Below are positions 1 to 13,100 of a stretch of 64,000 nucleotides of DNA, piece by piece. The translations under genes were made by a program, and so were the position numbers. The stretch covers positions 167,400 to 231,399 of the forward strand of contig NW_019775458.1 of assembly GCF_001039355.2 (NCBI RefSeq), written 5' to 3'. The notes below the pieces were generated by a model. The model did not search any database, had not been told where the DNA came from, and worked only from the letters and a program-made list of their open reading frames with translations. This DNA is from Lingula anatina (lineage: Eukaryota; Brachiopoda; Lingulata; Lingulida; Lingulidae). How positions within the stretch are numbered: position 1 is the first letter of the stretch; each line of letters begins with the position of its first letter.

Positions 1-2554
1 GGCTACAAGTCTGTCACTTAACATCAACACGTATTCCCAGCCTTTTGTACAAAGTTGAAATCAGATTGATAAAATTTTCTCACCCACAACTCTAGTCAAA
101 TCTCTAGTAAGGTTCAAATCATGAACGAAGTAATAATTTTCATGATGTTCTGAAGTCCAATTATTTTACTGTACATTAACTAAACACTCGTCGACCATTT
201 TGAGATAAGAGTTTGATATTATTGGATGAACGCAACATTCTATTAAATTTATTCAGGTTAAAAGATTTACAATTTGCATTGATAAAAGGTATTTATTTCT
301 ATTAAAAGTAAATACTTTACTACTTAAGCAATTATGTTTTCTTCTTCATGTCAGAAGCATTATGAAGATGTTCTAGGAATGATTTCACTACATCGCACTG
401 ATGAAGCTATTGGAAATTCCCTACGACTAATATTTGACAAATTAAAGCTTACACTATTTTGATTCTAAAATATTGTCTTTTATGTACGTATTATTATAAC
501 TATTTTCTGCTCTTGTTGTTATGAAAATTATTGCCCCTTAGGCAATAGTACATGTATTATGTTTCCATGATATTTTATGACTTTGACACCTTAAATAATT
601 CTTGCAAAAATTTAACACGAAAGCGTTGCTAATGTATCGAACTATGCTTTGCAATCTGTGCTCTTTTCACATTTCAACTTGATAAAAAAATCTTTAAGTA
701 AAAGTACATCCCTCTTGATATTGTGACAAAATATCAATTTTTGAAAAGTGAGACAACTTCATTTACTCAATCTACAGGGTAATTATGCAAGCATTCGCTC
801 GTACCTTTATCAAGCGTTTAAGAAGATCGATAGTACGGCTAACCCTCTTTTCATCAATACACAAAAGGCGCATTACTTTACCCGTGACAACACACATAGA
901 AACGTACAAACATGGAGGGGGCTGACCTCGTTTTGACATGCAAGATGTGTCCGGCAGACTCAGTGTATTGTGACGACGTCCAAAACTTACTGCGACACAC
1001 TTATTTCTGTGGACACAGAGAAAGATAACGTGCGTCTGAGCGTTTGCGAAAGAAAGTCCCAGTGGGAGAATCCAGGAGTTTATGACTACAAGACGCACAT
1101 TCAAAATAGCCCTCAAGAGAGAAAGAGGAAGGAGTTTCAAGTTTGAAGGTGAATATTTTAATGACGTGCATTTCTTCTGTACTGAAACTACAGGTACGAC
1201 ATGGAGTTTAGTATAGCTAACTTTTTTCCTTTCAAGAAGGTCATGCAATACGGGGCATAACCTATACGTCATCCACAGACCTCTACAGAATAATACAAAC
1301 TTGTACAAGTTACCCATCATACCCAAGTTACATGTAACGTATCATTACCGATCAATGTCTTACCTGTACGCCTTATGTCTTTATGGTGACAGGTGCGGTA
1401 CACCCAGCTGAGTCCATTTTACAGACAGGATTGTGGATGTAGGGTATCGACTAACCCCCCCCTTTATCAACGGTTAAATAAGGGACAGTCACACTGTGAC
1501 ATTCAAGGGTGAAATTATGCATAATTATTTAATGATGTCTTTAAAAACCAGTCCATTAAATATTCGATGGAATTACTACCTAGAGTCTGTATATATTTTG
1601 TCTTCATAAGTTTCTAGTCTCCATATTCCTATAAACTCCAAATAACGTCAGTATAGTGATATTAATTAACAACACGTTAGCTTTTCAATAAATCTTCAGT
1701 ACAGTGTATCATTTTTGCTCGGTATCTTTGACTCTCAGATGTGATCAAGTCACCAGAGCAGCTGAGTGAAACATAGTATCAAGCAAAAAGGGTTGTGCTG
1801 TATTCAAAACTATCCAGAGTGAAACTTTTTAGTTTCGCCACACGTCCGTCATGACATCTTGAGGACACAAAACACCTTTGCTCAATACTATATACCTAAG
1901 AGGAAAAACAAAATGGCTAAGGTCTGAAAAATGGTAAAGACATATTCAATAAGGAAGTAATGAAAACAAGCCAGGGGGCGGGGTGGAGGTTTAACCTGCA
2001 AAAGAGGATAAAACCAATCAAGATTTTCATCACTGTGACTTACATATTACATTCACACAGTCTTCATATATTGCGCTGTATTTAACTGTGAGTTTTTATT
2101 CTCTTGTGAATGCCCCCCCCCAAAAAAAAAAAAAAAAAAAAAATGCCGATACCGCCAGAGTTCTATTTAATGGTTATACATCGTGTAATATTTATGTACG
2201 GTTGAAATCTCCACTGATACGATCAATGTCTATATTATGTTGACTTACTAATTGCTCCTTAATCAATGGACGGCAAACTTAATGATTTCTACCGTCGTCA
2301 AATAAAATATACATGTATATATTATTTCAAAGTACAAATCATAATTTTTAAGACCGAGCACGAGAACTACGGTCCTGAAGTAAAAGTACCTGGAAATGAA
2401 GATAGAAGGACTGGAGCGTGTAAATTTAAAATACCACATGAGAACAATTTTATTGCAATATGTAGGGCACAGGGTTGTACTGATAGATCGATTTTGTCTC
2501 GGTTCACTTGCTCTATTAATTTTTGGGAGGAAAATGCTAAGGAGGGTCATATGA

Positions 2555-2587
<33 letters not shown>

Positions 2588-3560
2588 AGAACCTCTATAG
2601 ACCCCCTGTAATGCAATTTTGGTATCTTGCTGTGTATTCATGGGTATTTGATATGATATGCTCTGTTTAATTCCGATCCACCAACTTGATGTCTCGGCCT
2701 TTTATACACACATGTAGCCAGGACCCAAGAATCTTTACTAGGTCCTTGGTCCTATCAAGACAATGACAGTTATCGCGGATGCTTCCACCCCCGTTGTCAA
2801 ACATTTGATGCAACTTAATCCCTAAATACACTATGAGTTAATCCTAAATCAACAATTAACTTGCGATTACCTATTTTCCTTTCTTAAGAAGTAGGAGCAT
2901 AACACCAACGTGATGATAAACATATAATGCTATATATAGTTAAGCGTTTTAGCCCAGGGTTACTGAATTACAGCTTTTTAAATTAAAATTAGTCAGTCGT
3001 AACATAATATTTTTGCTTATGTTGTGTAACGATATGCGCCCATCAGGAAATAATAATAATAAAGGCATACTACCGAAAAACTGCTCGAATGAAAAAATAA
3101 ATAAGAAGTGATCAGATTAACGCATTTACAATGCACCCTACAATTTAGTCACCTATTCGACTGGAAATGACAAATGACAAAATGTCACTTGTTTCTTCCT
3201 GAAAAAACACCTACATCTCAATACTTTGTACGCGAGTACTTTTACAGTCCGTCACTGAGTAATAGGGCATTTGAGTGGTTTCTTATACCATAAACTCTCG
3301 GTGCCATTAAACGTAAAAATCATTTAAAGGCAAAGCACATTTTACATGCACGGAGATACACGATTTTGGCTGAAGCTTTCTCCGTGGTATTCCTTAATTA
3401 ATTTTTTGGGGTTACAATTCTCTAGTTATAGTAGAAAAATTATTACTTAAATGTGATTTTAACAAAGCATTCGAATATACATATATGCTGATTGATTTTA
3501 TCATTTTTTCTCCCATTGTTTATCTATTCGTCCAGTTGCCAGCCGCTGACTAAACAAATA
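1..3560. other. intergenic region upstream of the TRP channel gene
   Basis: AT-rich sequence with no coding region I can support. It holds a C-run followed by an A-run near 2113-2143 and a CT dinucleotide tract near 2554-2582. A 184-codon minus-strand open frame at 772-1326 has no recognisable domain and biased, non-coding-looking composition. A 38-codon plus-strand frame at 912-1028 is Cys/His-rich and is discussed as a weak finding. Any 5' UTR exon or promoter of the TRP gene may lie here, but I cannot place it. Confidence 0.6.
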
Positions 3561-4104
3561 ATGGATCAAGATGAGGGAAGGGACCAAGTCCCGGATTTGA
3601 ATGTAAGAAAGAAAAAGAAAAAGAAGAAAAAGGTATTTGAAACCAAGAGTGGGCATGTTTGCGAATGTTTTGCTTTAAACTTAACTCCCTAATAGCCTTG
3701 TATTTATATACTAATTTTGTTGCTGCTAAAGCCGCCTGGGCCAATTATTCAAAAACAATGTAAAAAAATTTACTTTCATCTTAAAAATTTGTACTCGAAA
3801 AATTCACCTGCTGACCTCCATATCCCCCCCCCCCCCCCCCCCGCCCCAGTCATAAACTGCCCTGGCTTGGTTTCATTCTGCCTACGTATTTTTTTTACCA
3901 TTTTTAATTTTAATACGACTAATTTATTAATTGATTTATTAAATTGATTTATTAAATTAACAGCACGTGTGTACGAGTATATAGGAAAATGACCACAAAT
4001 GCAATTATGGCATTACTTTGCTAACAATGGTTAATCATTTACAGATTAATTATCACTTAAATACACAAACACACACGTGCGCTTTCTTACACACACGCAA
4101 GCCA

Positions 4105-4167
<63 letters not shown>

Positions 4168-7100
4168 CAATCACTACGCAAATTATTTGCTGTGAGCACA
4201 AATGCGTAAGGAAAATGAACATCAATTGTTCAAAGATCAATAAAGATATTTTTCATTTAACTTTCTTAGAAGCATTCAAAAACGGAAGAGGAAGATCAGT
4301 CCAAGTCTCGCAAGTTCTCGATTATGTCCACTATCGAAAATGCCCAGCTGGAAAACGAAGGGGTTACTCCGGTGTCGAGAAAAACATCAAGCGAGAAAGA
4401 TCCTCCAATAATGGTGCCGAGCAAGTCGGCGGGGATGCACACGGATGGAGACTATACGGAACTGATGAAAAGAAGAAAGCTTAGGGTATCTATCTGTCTG
4501 TCTGTCTGTCTATCCATCTATCATCATCATCATCATAACAGTAAAAATAAAAATAAACTGAAGAGAAGAACGCTTATGATTGTGGTTAAGTCTGATAAGA
4601 AATAAACTTCATCTTACTTTTCATTTTAGTTATCCCAAAGGCAACGAAAGAAAGGTCTGACTCATCTAGAGCAGCCAGCCATCACAATACCCCAGGAACA
4701 ATCCAGCGTCAGTGATGATGATCACGAGCAACTACGGCTAAGAAATGAGGTACTTGACTGCATTAATAAAGATGACGTCGGTCGTTTGAGTGAAATGCAC
4801 AGAAGATTAAAATCCAGGGAAAGACTTCCCCTTTTTGATGATAACGTTAATGCTTTGCATCACGCTCTTGCGGAGAACGCTTATGGCATCGTAGACTACC
4901 TCATGGAAAATGAGACTGCATCGTTTCTCATGGATGAATTCATATCCAGAGTTGCCGGTAAAACCTCAAAAAAGAACGCCCTACACGTGCTTGCCGAGAG
5001 AAATGACGTCGAGAGGGCTAGAAAACTAATCGGACGCATCGACAAACCTGGCATTCGCGCGAATTTCTTGGTGAGCGAAACTTTGGCCCAAGTCGAGGGT
5101 CAAAGACCAAGAGACCTGTCCCCAATCTTGATAGCTGCAATGCACGGGCACTTAGAGTTCGTAAAACTCCTCCTGTCTTTTGGCGTAGATGTGAACCATC
5201 AAAATAAGAAACATGACACAGCCATATTGTGGGCCTCTAGATTCGGCCATATTGAACTTGTGAGGTATCTCATCTCGCAACATGCTGACGTTGGTCTCGA
5301 AAACGACAAGGGTTCCACGCCCCTTCACTGGGCGGTGCGTTATGACCACGTGGAGGCAGTTAAGACTCTTATAGAAGAAGGGAAAGTCGATGTCAATCAG
5401 AAACGAAAACTTGGCCTCGTTTTACCTTTGGTTTTGGCATCGGCGCTTGGAAGCGAGGAGATAGTGGAATTACTGCTACAGCAAGGCGCGAGAGTTAACG
5501 AGGTTATTCGAGGAGGAGAAACCGCCCTTCAGCACGCGGCATCTGAAGGTCATCTCGAAGTCGTTAAAATCCTATTGCGCCACGGTGCCCAATTAGAGCA
5601 GGAGGATGACCTTGGATACACTCCATTATTACTAGCGGGTAGAAACGGTTTTGCAGACGTTGCCCTCTTTTTGGCGCGCGAGGGCGCTGATTTTCAACAC
5701 GAAACTTTAGAGGGCAAGACAATCTGGGACTATGCCGTCGAAAACCCCGATTCTGACTTACTGGTCGGTCTTATTGATTACATGAGAGAAACGGCGGACT
5801 TCAACGTGTTTGTGGGAAACAATAAGAAAGACAAAGGTCCAGTGCCTTTCCCAAAAGGACGAACCCCATTGCACGTTGCCTCGAGCCTCGGGGTTTGTGA
5901 TAAAATTGCCCTACTCATAGAACACGGCGTGGACCCTGCCGCTTGTGACGGCAACGATAACACCTTTCTCCATGTGGCAGCAACGACCGGTATGACGGAA
6001 GTTCTAAGAAAGTTCGCCGACGCGACAGGTGTCGCCAAACAGAACATCGATGGAGACACGGTAATGCACGTGGCGTGCAGAAGCGGGGAAGAAGACTGCG
6101 TTGAAGCTCTGCTGAAGTTTTCCAAAATGGACGCAAAGAATAACCGTGGAGAGAGACCGTTACACGCGGCGATCCATTCCCAGAACACCAACCCGGACAT
6201 CGTAAAGCTCCTGGTCAACCATATTATCACCAACGATACGTGGACTCTGTTGGACGAAGTGGACAACGAGGGTAACACTGCCTTACATTTTGCTGCCCGC
6301 CAGACCAGCCCAGAGGTCCTCAAATACCTCAGAAACCTGAACATCAAACAGAAGAACAACGACGGCGATAACCCGCTTCACGTTGCGGCCATAAACGAAG
6401 CCTGCCCCGAGGTCTTCAACACCATGCTAGACATATTCAGAACACAGCGTGGTGGGGATATAGACCTCAACCAAAGGAACGCCGTTGGGGAGACACTCTT
6501 TCATATCGTGGCAAAGAAGGGGGACGTGCGCCGAATCGAACATCTTATCCGTATTGGCGCCGATTTGTCACTCCAAGACGCGGACGGTAACACTATGCTG
6601 CATACCACCGCGTTCTGCGTCGCCGATGATGATGCTTTTGTCCTTAAGGGTCTGGACATTTGTTCTTGTATCGTTGAGAATTCCGTGCGGTGGTGGTGCA
6701 ACAAGCAGGATTTATCTTACCCCGACGACGATCGAGGCTTGTACCAAAGGCTCAAAGTGACATCCCTTCTCTTTTTGACAACCAAAATCTTCAACAACGA
6801 AGATACTAACGTCTTTGGATATGCGGCGCATCTAGGTGCCTTAGAGATCATAAGATTTCTTTTGAACGTTCCAGGTGTGACGAAATTCGAGACGCGTAAT
6901 GCAATTAAGTATGATATAACTAATATATCAACAAAGTCAAGTCCTTCAAAAGGCCTCAAGAAGCACAGTACTGCCAAAGAACCTCGTCGAGGCTCGAAAC
7001 CGGGGCGGTCAACTGTGTCCCCGTCAAAAGTTCAGTACGATGAAATGGACAAAGGCACGGATGCTTCCACCAATAATGAGCGCTCTTTGATCGAAATCAT

Positions 7101-8406
7101 CTGCGATTCGCCCCTGGTAGCGCGTTCAGCAAAAATTTTAAGCATCACGCCAATATCCCAGATGGCAGACGACTTCTGGTCGACGTACCAGTGGCTCTAC
7201 GGGTTTCTCATGGTGCTTCATGTGCTGTACATGTCGTTGCTGTGTGCCTATTGTGTTCCCATACTGCCTCCGCCTATAGTCAACGGTAATTACACATTAA
7301 CCGACAGCTCCGGAGTTACGACAAACGTAGATTACGAAGTTTACATCTTCCCCTACATACTCTTCCTATTATGGCCGCTGTTGATAATGTTTGCAGAATT
7401 CTATTTTGCCGTGAGAGAGTGCATTATTCACAAACGCGCACCGAATTTCAAAGATTCCGAAAACGAACATGCAAATGTTTCCGACCGTTTGTTGCACGTA
7501 TTATGGGTCTTCTTTAACGAGCACGTCACATATTTCATCGGGACTTTTTTCTGCGTCCTCGTAGTTGCGTGGTTCGGTCTCTATGCGGTGAAATACGAAT
7601 ACCAGGACTACGTTCTGGCCACTGCTATCATCATAGGTTGGCTTTATGGCATAACGTTCACAAAAGCGTTTGAAAGTATCCATCAGTTTTCTCAAATGTT
7701 AAAATTCATGATAATTCGCGATCTGACCAGATTTATGTTTGTCTATTTGTTTGTTCTTTTGGCCTTTGGTTTCGCTTTTTATGCGTTGTTTCAGGGCGTC
7801 GGGGTCCCGTATGCCGCTAAAACTCAACCAATGATGACGCTGTATTCGACCTTTATGATCATGGTAGGTTTTACAGAGCAGATCTCCTCCCTGTCTGGTG
7901 ACGATTTTGACCAGACGGACCGCAGTCGCAATTTCTTCCAAGTTTTATTCACCTTGTATCTCATTGTCGGCACCATTGTTCTCCTTAATTTGCTAATCGC
8001 GCTAATGAATGACTCATATTCGGAAGTGCGACAAAAAGAGGCTGCTTGGTGGAGAGTGTATTCTTTACGCCTTGCCCTGCAGATTGAGCGGAGTACACCA
8101 TTGATACCGAAACTAATGGACTTAATTCGACTCGGTAAACTAAACATGATGTTCGATTTAGCAGAAGAACGATGGTTCTTGACGTTATCGAAAAAGGCCA
8201 TTCGAGGTTTTAAGGATTTGGCTTCGAGCAGTGATGAGGACGCCCTCACAGACACCGTAGCCCGCCTTGATGGCCGCTTGTACGAAATGGAAAAATCTCT
8301 TCAGTCAATAAACCGCAGGCTTGACTCTCTTCACGACACGCAAAGAATTATGGGTGCGCGTTTAGCCTGGGATTCTGCCCTACAGAAACTACAACCCAAA
8401 AAATAA
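3561..8406 (+). CDS. ankyrin-repeat TRP-family cation channel
   Basis: Three exons, all joined in phase 0: 3561-3602, 4270-4485, 4630-8406 (1344 aa). The start at 3561 opens a hydrophilic N-terminus; an upstream in-frame Met at 3492 lies in intron-like sequence and was not used. Residues about 160-833 hold roughly 16-18 ankyrin-type repeats (TPLHWA, TALQHAA, TPLHVA, NPLHVAA and similar). A charged Ser/Lys-rich linker follows, then about six membrane segments from about residue 940, a pore loop near 1156-1172 containing VGFTEQ, and a last helix near 1187-1217 ending LLNLLIALMNDSY. A Trp-rich helix follows directly, as in TRP channels, and the last 50 residues look like a coiled coil. Expected role: plasma-membrane cation channel for sensory or thermal/mechanical signalling. 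Ankyrin number resembles TRPA; the S6 and post-S6 sequence resembles TRPV. The subfamily is therefore left open. Confidence 0.93.
4104..4165. repeat. CA then GA microsatellite in TRP gene intron 1
   Basis: The compound CA/GA tract lies between exons 1 and 2 of the channel gene. Open frames through it are artefacts of the repeat. Confidence 0.9.
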
Positions 8407-10125
8407 TGTGCCAGACAGTTATGCATCTTCAAAGTTACAAATGATATAATTTATAAGCCTGAAAGAAACGATTTCACGGAAAAATACAAGCTCGTTTTTA
8501 GGCTTCTTAATCGGAGTACTACTGGAAACTTTATTCTAGTATAGGCTCGTTTTACCTCAAGTCGGTGCTGACATTATAAGGCATGTGAAAACGTTGTGAT
8601 ATTCCAGTTTACTTGGTCAAACTTTATGGTTGTTATTGGTCTATCAAATTATTAAAGGTTATGGTTAACATGTGCCAATGCCATTACATTAATCAAAATT
8701 GCTTAAAATATTTTCGGGTAAGTTTATATCTAAAAGTGATTTGTTATGAGATCATTGAATCTTAATATCTGCGTTACGTTATTCGTCTGCTAGTTATATT
8801 GAAATTCATTTCCATATTTTACAATTTTATTTATTAAAATTTCGGGCCCACAAGGGGTTTCTAGTTACTCTTGTAATGGAGACATAAATATCACTTGTAA
8901 CGGTAAAAACTTCTCGAAAGTGGGCGTTTAGATAACAATTTTCTCAGCAGTTTCAGTTAGAATATCCTTTAATGAAAAAGGGGAATTGCTGAAAATTTCA
9001 GTAAAATTGTTTTTTTTTTCGGATAAAGATATAAATGTGTATCTGTGATACTTGAAGCAATATGCATTATTGACGTAATGCAATGTGGGATTGTGATTGC
9101 ACTAAATGAAGTTAAATATTGTGATAATGGATTTTATAAATGTAAAAATATGAAATAAATATAAAAAGAATTATATAATGCAGTGTGGCGGCGTTTTGGC
9201 CTTCGAGTGGTGACAAATAGTAATTGAAAACCAACAGGAACCCATGAACTTGATTTAAAGATATGTATGGATACCCGTTACATATGATAGTTACTTTCAT
9301 TTCTTCAAGAGTCAGTTGCAAAAGGAGGGGGGTCCCTTAAACAAGTGCAATATCGATGTACAAAAATCTCCTTGATCTTTTCAAATTCTCAAATTCTCAA
9401 GGGAGAATAAGCATTTAATTGAGGTCATTCATTTTCCTCATAGGCTTTTGGTTAAGTGAACATTTACGAACATTTTCCATGTAAAAAAAAAAAAAAATAG
9501 AGCGGTAAAACAATCCATACCCGAAAAAGCTGACTTATTTGTGGAAAGAACATCCCTAACGATGACAGGCCAATGAATTTCATAAAATCACAAATGTGTT
9601 TTTATGTAAGAGATATCACAAGACAAAATCTAAATCCGATAGAGTTTATTCCAATTTCGCCACAAATACTAATAAAACCAAACAGATTAAAAGCTACCAT
9701 TTCACACGCATTTTGCTACGTTTCGCGTTTTATGGAATGTGATAAAAACTTCAAAACTTGTTATTGATAACAAAATCCAACAACACCAGAACTGAATTTG
9801 ATAACAGTAGAGACACCAAATACGGGAAACTTGCAACAAGGCTACGGATATTGCTTGAAAATGATTCTTTTTCAAATACAGTGCGCAAGATAATGAAATA
9901 CAGGTCGACCGAAGAGAAAGCCAACTACTGTTATTGTCTGAATTCGAGACGAACTTTTTTAACAAGTGAGAACAGCATAATCGGAGATACAAATGCTGAT
10001 GCAGCATAAGAATGGTGCCTTATTCTGTATTTGTCGGTATTCATGCTAAACACGTAATTTAAAAGAAAGAGCATCACATAAGTAAAGTCACTAAGGCTGT
10101 TCTTATTAAGTTTCGCAGCCGTCGT
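8407..10125. other. intergenic region between convergent TRP and DD3-3 gene A
   Basis: This holds the 3' UTR of the TRP gene on the plus strand and of DD3-3 gene A on the minus strand. A possible poly(A) signal AATAAA for the TRP gene lies at 9154-9159. A minus-strand AATAAA at 9645-9650 could serve gene A but is about 475 bases past its stop. A dispersed repeat copy lies at about 9941-10033. No gene is supported. Confidence 0.5.
9941..10033. repeat. dispersed repeat, copy 1
   Basis: About 70-90 bases, including gagaacagcataat and ttattctgtatttg, recur in the same order at about 12004-12072 inside an intron of gene A. This copy has an extra stretch of about 25 bases in the middle. The repeat class is unknown. 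Confidence 0.5.
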
Positions 10126-13100
10126 TTAAGCCGCAACTACGGTGATGGTCCCCTTCTGGCTCCTGTTGGTGAAGGCGTTGTTCCTGGTGCTCATGTAATG
10201 GTACTTTCCGGGACTCATCTTCAGAACAAGGCCCTCGAACGAGGCAGCAGCGTTGTTGAGCTGCGCCTGAAGATTATCCTTACTACCCACAGACTCGCTG
10301 CACTCTGTTGAGCACCTTTAAAAGGGGGAAAAAAATTATTAGTTTTATCATAAACTGGTTATATATAATATTACAAATAATGAAGCATACACCCGCTTAC
10401 AAATTTTATTAACGGTCAAATGTTACTAAGAGTCGAGTTTACTATCTGTCATGATATCACATTCGTTTAAGAATCACGTTTATAAATCACGCAAAAATAG
10501 ACCGTGCTCTATCATTCAATGCTTGAGCTGAAAAAAAAGCTTAATCGGAATGGAAGTCAGACAAAAACAATAAAATAAAATAATTTTATAAAAGTTAGAA
10601 AATAAAAACCGAAAGACTTAAGATAGAGAGGGTAATAAAGGGCAAAAAAAAGTAAAAAAAAACTTACTCATAATAGCCGGAAGTGGCCACATTGAGGGCG
10701 GTATTCAGAGGGTTTTTGCCGACCAGACCTGCTGAATACGCCCACACCACCTCTGTGTTGTCCCACATACTGGTGGCCTCGAATGGCGCCGGGAAGTTGT
10801 GGTTACGATCCAGAATCTGAACAAAGTTGTGCCTGTCGGTTCCTTGAAACAAATGAATATAATAAATATTTGAATTGACTTACATGAAGAAGATCTGCCT
10901 ATTTAGCAGAGTTTCAAAGCTAAAAAATCACAATGTTGCATAGATAAATTATTCAAGAAAATTCATGAATATGTAATTACATAGATGGGTGAGTTAGAGA
11001 AAGAGTAAACAAGCAAATAAACGAGAACAAGATTTTCTCACCAATGAACAACATATCACAAACTAATCCAACGAGTTATATACGAAAATGTATTTTTTAT
11101 CAGCAGGGCAAACGGGAACGAGATATCACTTCAGTTTCCTCCCTGAAACTTCAAATCTCGCTGAGTCTCGCGTTCTCGTGAACAAAATATCACGTGATCT
11201 TACCGCCTTTTCCCTGACCAGCGTCACCCGCCTGACCATCACCTGCTGGGTTGCCATTGTTATGCGTGTTGGAACCTAAGGGAAAAATACCAAAACGCTA
11301 AGGTAAAAATAAGTTTAACATGTATTTTTTTAAATATTCGTGCTTCTTGTTGTTGTGCTTTAGTGGCTAGAGATAATGTTACCTAGACACGTAGAGTCAC
11401 TTTTATCTCCTAACAAACACATTAAAAAACGTTATTGATTTTTAAAGGGAGCAATAATGGCGATAAAAGAAAATAACTGGAGTCCACTGAAATCTAACAA
11501 GACCCCGCGATCTCCTTCTCCTCACCTGTCCATTGCAGATGGACCACATCGTTCGCCTTAAGGGTAAGATCGTTGGGGATAAAATCGTACTCCACTGCGG
11601 GATAGGTCTGAACGATGTTCCCTCTCTTTCCACGAACGTTCAGATTGTAAATGGTCTTGTCCGCGAGCTCAGTGGGTCGCGGTTTCAGATGGAACACGTG
11701 TGAACGGTCCTGGAATGTCCTGCCGAACTGAGCGGTGTTAATATTGAGGCGGAGTGGGGAAAGACCGGCGCCGATGTCCACAGTGGGGTTGCCGGTGATA
11801 GGGGACTCCCTTACGATGGTTCCTCCGACCCTATAAAGTAATATAAGGTAACGTGATATAACACAATTTCTGGAAACACTATGAAGTATAGTGATGCAAT
11901 GCAAAATAACATTATCATTTTAAAAAGTTGTGCGGGTACGCACTTGGCTTTGAAATACTGGTGTTTACCATATCAGTGGTGTTCTTTATGCTGTTTATGT
12001 TTTAATTCAAGGCGAACTTTCACAAGGGAGAACAGCATAATAGGAGATACATCGTTCCTTATTCTGTATTTGAAAAATAATAAAAAAGATAATTCGATCC
12101 CTGCTGGTGCAAAAGAAATATGCAAGGGTGTATATTTCTTTTGCACCATTAGGTATGGAATCCTCTTTCTTTCATTCTCTCTCACTGTGCCCATAATAAC
12201 ATTCATAGTCTCAAGAAACTAAATTACAATGCAAGGTTTTATTGAATATTCTGAAATATGCCTTAAACCTAAGGCAATCAACCACAGAGAACAAAGCAGC
12301 ATAAATTATGAAAAAGAAGAAAATGGCTATACTTACACCTTCCTATTGGAGGTATGATCCGTGTTGTAAGGATCGTAGTCATCGGTGGAAATGTTATATC
12401 TGTAAATATGCCAACACCGAGTGAGAAAATCTTCATATTTATTGTATTTCAACTGTCAAATTATACAATAACTGACATTTCTATAACTATTTTACAATTA
12501 CTGATACACAATTACTGTTAATTAAGTACCCGGAAAAGGTAATTCAGCTAAACGCACGCGTTTTAGTTTTTCCCATTGAACTCGTTTATCGGTGGCATTT
12601 TGACAAGAGAGTGGATTTCAAATAACCATCCAGCCTTGCATGCACTAAACATTGGCAAGATATTGAGAAAAAATCCTATAATTTACGTAACTTTACAAAA
12701 ACTATTACCTGACTCGAAGAATACAACGCTGGTCTGACCCGGATGGGAAATATGGAAGAGTCCAAGTGTAGTTGCTTGCAACGCCATCTCGGGTGTTTCC
12801 ATTATGGTTAACTCTAAAGAAAAAAGAGAAAAACCTCATCAAAGTAAAAACAACATTAATTAATTCACTATCTTATACTTAACATTAATGAACCCGCGGT
12901 CCTAGAAATGCAATTTCGACAATACGAGTTACGAAAATAAGTGGATATAAAAAGTCCTCTCATTTACTACTTTTTTGTCAAAACATCGTGCCATCTTCCA
13001 AAAACAACGCGTTTTTCTTTAAACGGCTGAGTGTAAGTTTTTATATGGTACAGAGTACTGCACAAAGCATGTACAGCGTCAAATTATGACAAACCGGACC

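Noticed and set aside
772-1326. 184-codon minus-strand open frame
   Set aside because: No domain, no signal or splice context, and composition unlike the confirmed genes.
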